Source of the DNA: Fragilaria radians
Taxonomy: Eukaryota > Bacillariophyta > Fragilariophyceae > Fragilariales > Fragilariaceae
Assembly (NCBI GenBank): GCA_900642245.1
Contig: CAAAJI010000094.1
Span: forward strand, 169,037 to 185,008
Length of the DNA stretch: 15,972 bases
Direction: 5' to 3'
The notes under the pieces were generated by a model, which made no database searches, was not told the DNA's origin, and saw only the letters and a list, made by a program, of their open reading frames with translations. Shown here piece by piece: positions 8,203 through 15,972 of this stretch. The translations under genes and the position numbers were made by a program. Each line of letters opens with the position of its first letter. Position 1 is the first letter of the stretch.

Positions 8203-9174
8203 TACTTCTCAAAGTCTATGTTCTTCATAACACAAGTACAATATCACCTCATTAATATGCATACGCTGTTGAAAGATGTGTTCTCCTATGTTGAAAGACA
8301 AAGTATTAATACCTCAGTCATTGGAATAAAGAGTGTTCTCATCGTAAATACACACATCATTAAAGATGTCCGCACACTGAAGAAATACCTTATTTGATCA
8401 TGCCTTACGGTATTCAACTTGAATACAGTTACTCCACTTGCCCAGATTGTTAATTGAAGAAAATGCAGCAAGAGATCTACGGTTTGTTTCCTCTGAGATA
8501 TCAACAGAACCTGGTGGTGATTGTGTGTGTGAATCTGGAGAGTCCTTTTACTTTTCAGAAATGAGCTAATCCAAAGCACACTCCTTATGTACCCTAGCTC
8601 TGATCAATCTAGCAAAAGGCTTGTGCGATATTGTTGAAGCAAAATGGTTATATCTGTGAATACAATTTCATATAGTTGCATTTCCATTACCTACATTATT
8701 TTCTTTCTCATTATTTGTGAGAACAAATAATCATTCAGAAGCAAAATTGCAATTGTTGAGCAAGTACCCAAGATAGTAAATTGAATGCTAATATCACACT
8801 AGGAAAAGGCATCTAGAGTACGGTACTCCCATTATTTTCTATAGTTTACATTATGGGCAGTATCAGAATTCTTCTAGTTGATCAAACAAGGATGATTGGT
8901 CTTAACTCACAATTCCTTATTTTGTCATTCCTCTCAACTCACTTGGAACTGTCATTTATTTATCACTTTGTATCCATTGTTTTGGTTATTACTGCTTTTG
9001 CTTTGATTCATGGAGAATTACCAGCACATTTTACTTTTATTTCCTAAATCTAAATTGATGAACATTTCTAATTTGACACGCGGTACCTTGTTTCTGCAAT
9101 TAACACTAGTTAATTTAAGGCGTAAGGTAACGGGATATTGAGAGAGTTAAAAACAATTGATCTACAACGCTGAT

Positions 9175-11508
9175 ATGTTTCGCATCAAACTCCTTCTTAT
9201 AGGTTCAATAGGCGATGACGTCGACGAATTGATATCAAAGCTGAGCAGCTTACAAAAAAGCAAAGCAGGACCCTTTGACGCTTGTTTTAGCGTCGGAAAG
9301 ACGAATAAATCGATCATAGATCACGAAATGCCTATACCATTGTATTTACAAGATTGCTCCAGACTTATAGGGCACGCCACATCGGATCCAGATCTTCCTG
9401 CGGGAGTTCTGAAGCTGAATAGAACCGTATTTCTTCTTCAAGGGAGTGAACAGGAACATATTTCAAATATATGGAGTCTTCCCATTGGAAATGCTAATGT
9501 TGTTGTCGCATCATTACCTCCTTTTTTTAGGTTGGATTCGTTAGCAAGCAAGTTAATACAAGAAAAAGCTGCACATGCAAGTTATGTTGGGTGTGATTTA
9601 TTACTTTCTTCAGAATTCCCCCAGGGAATAGAAACTCTTCTACCTCCAGGGCAAGCACAACAGGGGTCTTTCGACGTTTCCGATATTGCATTAAAAGTGA
9701 AAGCCAGGTATCACGTCGTTCCGAATACATGCTTCTTACAGTCGCCCCCTTTTATGCATTTGCCTTCATCCACATCAACCTTTTTTCCAAAGCATGTTGG
9801 AAGATTCATATCGTTGGCTCCAGTGGCTTTAACACAAGAAGTTAAAGTTAAAGGAAAGCTCGGCAAATATATCCATGCCTTGGGACTCACACCACTGCAT
9901 CACATGTCATCAGAAGAACTATCTTCATCGCAGGAAAGTATCAGATCTTGTCCTTACACTGATGAGACGTATCAAATCCAGAGAAAAGAAGTCCCGGGGT
10001 TTCAACCTACTTTGGGGATATCGGAGGCGAAAGCACGAAGATTGATGGCTGAGACGAAAGATCAACACTTTCGATTAGCTGTAAAACGAAATAATCATCC
10101 TTCTTCTGAAAATCCAGATATAGATGAATCAAGCTCAACATTATTTTTGCATGGCCTTCACAACGATGTAACTGGGAAGTTACAGCAGAGTGTTGAACTT
10201 GTACGTCAATCTTTACAAAAGTATGGTCTATCTAGTATCAGGAAACCTTCACCTTCAAGCCCATTCGCTTTTATTGACTTTGAATCTCACGCACTTGCCA
10301 AAAAGTGTCTCGAAGAGACAAATGGAGAAATTTCTGTTAATGGCACAATTCTCAGTCTGAGGTGGGGAAGAGGGAAGACTGCAAAACGAGCAAGATTATC
10401 AGAAAGTGATGCAATGGATTCATCATCTTTATACTTTCGTCTACCGCAAGCCATTTCTTCACATCAGATACCTAATGCTTGTGAGCAGTTGCGAAAAGCT
10501 ATGGAAAGCATCCTTGAACAGGCTATCCAAGATCCTGACATCACTGCAGCTAGCGAACCCGCCCTTCAAGTAAAATCTAGGATCTCCGATAATAATCAAA
10601 TCTGCTACGGATTCCTCGATTTTGCATCTCACGCTGCTGCAAGCATGGCACTTGCTTCCGCAACTGGAAATGTTGATGGAGGACAACTGATGGAAAATCC
10701 CGGTGATGAAAACAGGTTTCCGTTGATTTTAGCCGAAACTAGACTTCACTGGGCACCGGAAAGGAAAATAAAGGATGAATCAGATGTTATTGAAACATCA
10801 AGTGGTATAAAGTTTAGACGTCAGCATTTTCCCGCCGATTCTCGCACAGACTGTTGGTTTTGTTTGGCTTCTCCAGCGTGCGAGAGGCATCTTATTACGA
10901 ACGTTTACAACTTATGTTACATAACAATGCCGAAAGGTCCAGTTCATAAGGATGGTCATATATTGATAGTACCAGTGGCTCATACAAGCCGTGGTGCTCT
11001 TTCCGATTCCGCACTGTGGTCGGAAGTAGAGGATTTGAAAGAAAAACTGCGTCTACATGCTGAAAACGTTTGGAACATGGGACTTTTTGTATTTGAGCGT
11101 GCCATTCAGACTCGAGGAGGATATCACACCCATGTTCAGTGTATCCCTATACCGAAGCATCTCGGTAGCAAACTCGAGGTTACCATGATTTCAATGGCAA
11201 AATCGTCAGGCGTGAACTTGAAGGAATTACTTTCTGATCTTACGTTGAGTGTTCTTGCTGAAGATGAATATTTTTTCGCTGAAATCATGACGAGCAACGT
11301 TTCAAAGCGCTTTTTGCATAACATCAAAGATGGTCCTTCCGTTCCTCTTCAATTCGGGCGAGAAGTTCTTGCTGTTGTTCTTGACCTCCCAAAGGTGGCC
11401 CACTGGAAATCATCTGTTTTGAGTACTGAAGAGGAAACTGAATGTGCCTTGAAATTTCGGACATCATTTTCCCTTTACGAATCTTCAATTTCGAAAGATG
11501 TCTCTTGA
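9175..11508 (+). CDS. CWF19L1: CWF19-like protein 1 (CwfJ family) with two RRM domains
   Basis: A 777-aa intronless protein. I choose the ATG at 9175 because MFRIKLLLIGSIGDDVDEL aligns with the usual CWF19L1 N-terminus; the open frame extends to a TTG at 9157 but not to another ATG. CWF19L1 and its yeast relative Drn1 associate with late spliceosomes and are linked to intron-lariat debranching. Residues 1-250 form the metallophosphoesterase-like N domain (GPFDACFSVG, SYVGCDLLLSSEFPQGIE, KYIHALGLTPLHHMSSEEL). Two RNA-recognition-motif-like domains follow: about 322-397 (RNP2-like LFLHGL, RNP1-like PFAFIDFE) and about 418-527 (LYFRLP, CYGFLDFA, ending RLHWAPER). The CwfJ C-terminal domain 1 is at about 548-670, with CWFC (560-563), C569 and H572 as likely zinc ligands and the HIT-like HTHVQ at 651-655. 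CwfJ domain 2 is at about 690-770. The protein is probably nuclear. The family is secure; RRM function is inferred. Confidence 0.93.
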   Translation: MFRIKLLLIGSIGDDVDELISKLSSLQKSKAGPFDACFSVGKTNKSIIDHEMPIPLYLQDCSRLIGHATSDPDLPAGVLKLNRTVFLLQGSEQEHISNIWSLPIGNANVVVASLPPFFRLDSLASKLIQEKAAHASYVGCDLLLSSEFPQGIETLLPPGQAQQGSFDVSDIALKVKARYHVVPNTCFLQSPPFMHLPSSTSTFFPKHVGRFISLAPVALTQEVKVKGKLGKYIHALGLTPLHHMSSEELSSSQESIRSCPYTDETYQIQRKEVPGFQPTLGISEAKARRLMAETKDQHFRLAVKRNNHPSSENPDIDESSSTLFLHGLHNDVTGKLQQSVELVRQSLQKYGLSSIRKPSPSSPFAFIDFESHALAKKCLEETNGEISVNGTILSLRWGRGKTAKRARLSESDAMDSSSLYFRLPQAISSHQIPNACEQLRKAMESILEQAIQDPDITAASEPALQVKSRISDNNQICYGFLDFASHAAASMALASATGNVDGGQLMENPGDENRFPLILAETRLHWAPERKIKDESDVIETSSGIKFRRQHFPADSRTDCWFCLASPACERHLITNVYNLCYITMPKGPVHKDGHILIVPVAHTSRGALSDSALWSEVEDLKEKLRLHAENVWNMGLFVFERAIQTRGGYHTHVQCIPIPKHLGSKLEVTMISMAKSSGVNLKELLSDLTLSVLAEDEYFFAEIMTSNVSKRFLHNIKDGPSVPLQFGREVLAVVLDLPKVAHWKSSVLSTEEETECALKFRTSFSLYESSISKDVS

Positions 11509-13187
11509 GTTTTCAAATCATGGTTGGGCTATATTTTAGCTGGAATGGGGTGGTGCCCAAACGATTGTTTGAGAATGCTGTCGCACGGCAGGTACAATGT
11601 TCACAATCTATCAATTCAATTCAGGGGATATTACACAATTTTACCAACTCATTTTTAATTTCTGATTTCTATTGATATGCCCTTGAAAATCAAAGACATG
11701 CTGGCTGTTCAAGGTGATATCATTAATCCGATTTCAGAGATCTTCTAACCTTAGAATACAATTACCGATTTGCACAGCAGGGAGTAATATTTAGCTATTG
11801 TGCAAAGTAGGCATAGCCTTCCTTACTATCAAATTGAAGCTTGCACAGGGTAGATACACAATTAGGGAACAGGAACTTTTATCTGCTATCGAATTAACCT
11901 AGAAACAACAAAATGTTTACCTTGAGTACACAATAGTGATATGCACTTACCTGAAGAAACTCTTTTGATCTTCATGCACACCAAAATGACTGATTTCCTT
12001 CTTCTGCTGTTACAAGTGTGTACACTCAAAGGGGAAGATATCAAAGGAGAGGATAATTGAAGTGCTTCTTTACTCTAATGTCTTCCAAGCAGCCATAAAT
12101 GGTGAGCTTTCTTTGCCAGACGTGAGCAATGCATAGATACTTTCAGTTCTAGGAATTATACAGTATTTGTAGGACACCTTGAGGCGTCACATCCATGTCA
12201 TTGTCACCTTATCAACTCTATCCATGAATGATTGTAAGAAGTGTCCACCTCAATCTCACAAATACGTAATGATATTGGCATTAACTTGTTCACTGAAAAC
12301 TATTACTTACTCATTTGTTTGGATGATGACGTCTGAGCAGTAAATACCATGATTGCACGGTATGTTGAAAGCAAGTCAAGCAACTATAGAACTGAAGACG
12401 CAACTATTGGTTCAACCAAATTGACCCTGTCAGCTTTTGGAAATAGGATTTTTTTTACTTGTATGGCATTTCACGTTGACATTGTTCAGTAAAGACTAAA
12501 CAAAGAAATAACGTTCACGTAAATTATTGCAAGTTTAAGTTAACAATTTAAATTGTGTTTTTCTCTTCTGACAGTATTTGTTGTTATTTTGCATGTTGTC
12601 ATCTTAAATCAAATCATGCATGGTTTGTGGTCAATTACGGTTTGAACCCGATTTCACTTTTAAGCCAATCATGTTGCGTAATTTTCAAATTCTGCAATTT
12701 GATTGGTTCAGAGCATTGTTGCCTAGTTTTTTGGCCAAAAATTACAGGGAACCAGTATTACGATTTGATGGGAGCAAGGTTTAAATTGAACCCTGGATTT
12801 AAACGATGGTCAGGAAAGTTCTTTTCTGTCTTCCTACGTTCCCTCCTATCAATCATGAAAGGAAGAGGAGGATAGCATATAATTTGCGATATATCAGCAG
12901 TGCAATGCTACTAAAACTAGCATCTACGTAGAAATCACGTAGAAACGCATCCATTGATTGCATTATTTTATGCAAGAAATAATCACTTATACATGCATGA
13001 ATCTATTTGAAATGCTCACAAGCTAACTAAACATACGATTTGAGTACTAGTTCGCTATTTATAACAAAAGGTTACGGAATATCCCCCCCATTTATTGTTT
13101 TTTTAATAGTAGTCGTGGTAATGTGTTTCAAAATTCAAATATAACATAGTCTAGCAGCAAGACAACCCCATCTTCATCCAGGTTGAG
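11509..13187. other. Intergenic, no gene supported
   Basis: This 1.7-kb stretch contains the 3' flank of the CWF19-like gene and the promoter of the VMA21-like gene. An open frame at 12555-12875 starts at GTG, is cysteine-rich and matches no family that I know. Another stretch near 12240-12480 keeps a partly open frame but has internal stops and no recognisable motif. A short direct repeat, ACGTAGAAA, occurs at 12926-12934 and 12937-12945, 11 bp apart and about 245 bp upstream of the VMA21-like start. No tRNA or other RNA gene was seen. Confidence 0.5.
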
Positions 13188-13548
13188 ATGGTTCTACAAA
13201 TGTACGTAGTCAGTCTGATGTAATGCACATTCGCACCCAGTTCATGCGCTCTAACTTTCGCGTTATCGATGCAGCTTGTTACAAGAGCAGAATAAGGATG
13301 TTGGTCGTAAGTTAGGGATTGCAACCGCATGCATGTTCACACTTCCAATACTCGCGTTTTATTTCGGCCTGTATGTGCTTTTCAGCGAAAAGGAGCATCC
13401 AGACAATTGGGCGGGAGGTCTAGCTATTGTTGTAACGAATATTGTAGTATTTGGCTACTGCTATTCGGCATTTCAAGAGCCAGATGAGGACGTCGAAAAC
13501 GACGAAAATGGCCCTAGAACAGGCATCTTCAAAAAGCGAACTGATTAA
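13188..13548 (+). CDS. VMA21: VMA21-like V-ATPase assembly factor (two exons)
   Basis: The downstream frame has no ATG before its conserved part, so I searched for a spliced start. Coding exon 1 is 13188-13201 (ATG GTT CTA CAA AT) and exon 2 is 13275-13548, joining in phase to give MVLQILLQEQNKDVGRKLG and a 95-aa protein. VMA21 works in the ER membrane, where it chaperones assembly of the V-ATPase membrane (Vo) sector. Two hydrophobic segments at about 18-40 and 51-70 are separated by a short polar loop (FSEKEHPDNW), matching family length and topology; a proline in the first segment (LPILAFYFG) is typical. The tail is acidic (PDEDVENDEN) and ends FKKRTD, which places lysines and arginine near -5 to -3, like the dilysine retrieval signal of yeast Vma21. 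Family assignment rests on topology and overall resemblance, as VMA21 is poorly conserved. A candidate poly(A) signal AATAAA is at 13727-13732. Confidence 0.75.
13202..13274 (+). other. Intron of the VMA21-like gene (73 bp, GT-AG)
   Basis: The donor is GTACGT (13202-13207) and the acceptor is GCAG, ending at 13274. A CTAAC branch-site match at 13251-13255 places the branch adenosine 20 nt before the acceptor G. The intron is phase 2, splitting the isoleucine codon AT|C. It is predicted from sequence, with no transcript evidence. Confidence 0.72.
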
Positions 13549-14157
13549 GTCATGCACTTACCATCTATATAGCCAATACTACTTCTCTCGATGATATACC
13601 CAACATGCTGCATGGAATGAGGTTCCTTTGGGAAAGAACGATAAAGAAGCAACATCATTTTGTCCTGAAAACAAGGTAGAGTAAAATACTTGTGCACAAT
13701 ACAGAAAGCTGAATATTTACAACGAAAATAAATGAAATTAATTGAACATGCGATAATGACTGTAGCCCTTAATCATGACTGCAATGAAGCTGGCGCTTGA
13801 AAAGCTCACTTCCTTGCGAGATAACAGTTAAAGATGAATTGAAATTTGAAGTGAATCACCATAGTAATCTTTGTTCGATAACCTATTGAGCTCAATATCC
13901 CTCCTTAAGGAAGCCTGCACCACCAATCTTGATGGCCTGCCTTATCTTTATAACCTATATGTCTTTTTTCGAAAAAATGTGTTGGGTTTAAAGCATGATT
14001 TTCAAATTCTTGAAGTATCGATGATGTCTTGGATTCTGTACATCCCAATCTTTCTTTACTGTGTAGACTGTAACAATATACTTTCAGACATTCCATCCAA
14101 AAGTCAATTTGAGAATATGTGAAATGATTCTTATTATATTCCTATCATGTTGATATC

Positions 14158-14298
14158 ATGCTTCGTATGTTACGTCCCAAAGCTTTAGAGGATTCTGAAG
14201 CACTTGACAAGATAATGAGAAAATACTACGAGCAGTTCGTATACAACTACCTCAAATGCCCCAGAATCAAGTTATTTAAGGCTTCGTTGACTCAATGA
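14158..14298 (+). CDS. Small unrecognised ORF (46 aa)
   Basis: ATG to TGA, 46 residues, MLRMLRPKALEDSEALDKIM and so on. It is charged and leucine-rich, with a composition more like a helical protein segment than the surrounding AT-rich noise. The frame is open upstream of the ATG for only about eleven codons before a stop. No domain is recognised. It could be a true micropeptide, an exon of an undetected gene, a fragment of an old element or chance. No splice signals were established. Confidence 0.15.
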   Translation: MLRMLRPKALEDSEALDKIMRKYYEQFVYNYLKCPRIKLFKASLTQ

Positions 14299-14503
14299 AT
14301 CCTCGCGTTACGTCAAGTACTACAGATCCAATATAGCGTGTTAAATGATATTAACACCATCAAGCTTGAAGAAAAAAAATGTCTTCATCAAAACTCATAA
14401 TATTTAAATTTGACTAAGGTCATATGCCATGAGATTATGTAGCTGTAGGAAAAGAGATTAAATGTTCCAAATAGACTTTTGTACACTGTGCACTCTTAAC
14501 GGG

Positions 14504-14529
14504 ATCAGCAGCTCTGCTGCTGATTTTTT
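14504..14529 (+). terminator. Strong hairpin followed by a T-run
   Basis: ATCAGCAGC-TCT-GCTGCTGAT is a perfect 9-bp stem with a 3-base loop, followed directly by T residues through 14529. This resembles an intrinsic terminator, or the 3' end of a small RNA transcribed by RNA polymerase III, which stops at T-runs. I could not recognise a tRNA, U6, 5S or other known RNA upstream. The function is unassigned. Confidence 0.35.
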
Positions 14530-15880
14530 CTGTTGCTATGGTGCGTATTTACGTGATTATTCAAGGTTGACTAGAGTGATTAGTATTCATTGTTAGGTCT
14601 TGAAAAGAAACAAAGTTTTACTCAGCAAGAATAGACTTTTCTTTTTCTATATTTATTCCTTGAGCTTGAAGGATTGTGCACATGATCCTAGCCCTAACGC
14701 TTGAGACGCCCGTGTAGGCGATAGCCACCTATTTGATTGAATTGAAGGGTTCCTACCTGCTCCATTAGTATGCCTCAAAGATCACTCTTTTTGCTTCTGT
14801 TTTGGATTCAGCATTAGTGTCCTTACCACCAACTCGAAGGGGATATCCTCATCTTGATCGAAGTTTTCCTACTTTCATGTGTGCAGCGTTTATGAATGAT
14901 TCAACTAGATAATATGATTTCTGATATTTTGAATATTCTAAAAAAACCTTACTCATAAAATGAAATGCAAGTATAAGATTATTATGCTTAAATGTAAGTG
15001 TGATTATGATGGTCTCTAAATCTGACTCGGGGTTTGTTTTGGTGTTAGGTTGTAATCATGTATGTGTGCTTCTGTTGACAAAAGTACAAGAAGAAATTCC
15101 ATACGTTTACTCATGGCAGTGATGATCAATGAGCACCATTAACGTTGACTTATCCCTCTGTAGGGGCTTTCGCCATGACTTTAAATAAGTCATAAGAAAG
15201 TCAAATAATCAAGAAAGTGCATTCTGATAAGACCAAAGTAATTTCAGGATTCAATGATCTTGTAGCTAGAAAGATAATCAACTCAAAAGTTTAGTCTTAG
15301 TTAAAGTTTAATCTTGGAATAGCTATGTTGCATTTCAAGTTACATCCTAATGCTAATGAAACCTAGCTAAGTAGCCAGACAATCGCCAAGTCAAAGTGTG
15401 CATGAAATTTTCCTATGGTATTGTCTGCGATAATGTTTTGCCAATGGCTCTTTAAAGAATGAAAGCAACCTATGGGCAGAAAAGGGTTATCAGTGAATCC
15501 AATACAATTAACTCACTTATATTTTGTTTGAAGAATATACCTGACTTTGTAGGTATCCTAACTTAGTCACTTAATTTTACTGAAATATTTCATCAAGTGC
15601 ATTGCTTATGCTTGGCGAACATAGTTCCTTTTTGGTCATATGCACATGATCATGGATTGTTTTCCCCAAATGCATGTTGATGTAAAAGAGCTGATTGAAG
15701 ATGTTTCCATGGTATGATGTTCTATTGCCAGGAGCTCATCCATTTCATTTTCTGTAATCTTTTTTACTTTCACTGAAGTATCGATCAATCACATGACAAA
15801 GACACTGTTTCTCAATCTCTCAAGTAACGCTTTATGAGTCGAGAATTGGATTTTTATTGTGGAAGGAAAACACGTGCAAA

Positions 15881-15972
15881 ATGTTCGGTAGGGTTTCGTG
15901 ATCGGCAGTCGTGAAAAATAGCTTAGTAACTAACGGATTTTTAACTTTACAAGATTTGAGGAGAAGGATCAT
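15881..15972 (+). CDS. Possible spliced 5' end of a gene, cut by the window edge
   Basis: ATGTTCG at 15881-15887 precedes a GTAGGG donor at 15888; the unspliced frame stops almost at once. A 66-bp putative intron ends with ACAAG at 15953. It contains TAACTAAC, with a branch adenosine at 15933, again 20 nt before the acceptor, as in the VMA21-like gene. Joining the exons gives MFDLRRRI and continues open to the window end. The signals are consistent but short, and the donor is weak. No family can be assigned from eight residues. Confidence 0.25.

Larger units (their letters stand above)
7041..9174. other. Long gene-free region with repeat and retroelement traces
   Basis: No intact gene can be supported in this 2.1 kb. 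It contains an ATG-initiated frame at 7553-7870 (105 aa) holding a 34-bp tandem duplication, a minus-strand frame at 8579-8286 (97 aa) and a 64-codon hydrophobic frame at 8853-9047. None has a recognisable domain. A copia-like primer-binding-site sequence lies at 8190-8201. The final 300 bases upstream of 9175 are presumably the CWF19-like gene's promoter and leader. The position between a MULE relic and a gene suggests old transposon debris, which is inference. Confidence 0.5.
13549..15880. other. Intergenic, 2.3 kb, no gene supported
   Basis: Apart from the VMA21-like 3' flank, a hairpin with a T-run at 14504-14529 and a 46-codon unrecognised ORF at 14158-14298, I see nothing interpretable. 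Overlapping open frames on both strands at 13871-14122 and 13905-14096 have no known domain, and the plus-strand one begins at TTG. The region is AT-rich and not obviously repetitive. Confidence 0.5.

Noticed and set aside
8286..8579. Minus-strand 97-codon frame
   Set aside because: No recognisable domain. Other frames over the same DNA look equally plausible and none is clearly coding.
8853..9047. 64-codon hydrophobic frame upstream of the CWF19-like gene
   Set aside because: It begins with ATG, but its hydrophobicity is what T-rich DNA gives by chance. There is no family match.
9157..9174. TTG start six codons upstream of the CWF19-like ATG
   Set aside because: Non-ATG starts are not expected here, and the conserved N-terminus begins at the ATG at 9175.
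12639..12650. GGTTTGAACCCG, similar to a tRNA B box
   Set aside because: No A box or acceptor-stem pairing could be found at the proper distance upstream.
12555..12875. 106-codon cysteine-rich frame
   Set aside because: It begins at GTG and has no regular cysteine spacing or known domain.
13871..14122. Overlapping plus- and minus-strand frames
   Set aside because: The plus frame begins at TTG. Neither strand shows a motif, and mutual overlap is typical of chance frames.
1..15972. CRISPR array, operons, toxin-antitoxin or prophage modules
   Set aside because: No regularly spaced repeats, ribosome-binding sites or bacterial or phage genes were seen. The gene content and splice signals are eukaryotic.

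Overview
The window looks like nuclear DNA of a microbial eukaryote, most likely a diatom or another stramenopile. It is AT-rich and gene-sparse. Its proteins are a spliceosome-associated CWF19/CwfJ protein, a VMA21-type V-ATPase assembly factor and a membrane-anchored protein kinase-like protein. It has a GT-AG intron with a CTAAC branch site, degenerate eukaryotic transposons, and no operon structure or bacterial ribosome-binding sites. The diatom guess rests on the general style of the kinase-like and RNase H-like proteins as I remember those families; the taxon is inference.

Layout, left to right. (1) 1-892 is the 3' part of a dead hAT DNA transposon: a frame-broken transposase reaching the C-terminal dimerisation region, then a recognisable hAT terminal inverted repeat ending at 892. 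(2) 893-2312 has no gene that I can support; its right end is probably the promoter of the next gene. (3) 2313-2996 (+) encodes a YqgF/RNase H-fold-like protein with eroded catalytic positions. (4) 3852-5141 (-) encodes a single-pass membrane protein with a protein kinase fold; it converges on the previous gene across an 855-bp gap. (5) About 5.2-9.1 kb is a transposon graveyard: an antisense FAR1/MULE (Mutator-like) transposase relic at 6.0-7.0 kb, a 34-bp tandem duplication at 7.62 kb and a copia-type primer-binding-site-like sequence at 8.19 kb. (6) 9175-11508 (+) encodes a complete 777-aa CWF19L1-like protein with two apparent RRM domains in the middle. (7) 11509-13187 has no recognised gene. 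(8) 13188-13548 (+) is a VMA21-like gene whose first exon carries only 14 coding bases before a 73-bp intron. (9) 13549-15880 is unannotatable apart from a strong hairpin with a T-run at 14504-14529 and a small unrecognised ORF. (10) The last 90 bases may hold the spliced 5' end of a further gene.

The four supported host genes are unrelated housekeeping or signalling functions and do not form a pathway. Two of them, the RNase H-like and kinase-like genes, share an identical 11-mer containing TGACGT about 150 bp upstream of their start codons. I found no clear new biological system. The most informative points are the concealed first exon of VMA21, the RRM-containing CWF19L1 architecture, the broken hAT and FAR1/MULE relics, and the shared promoter motif.
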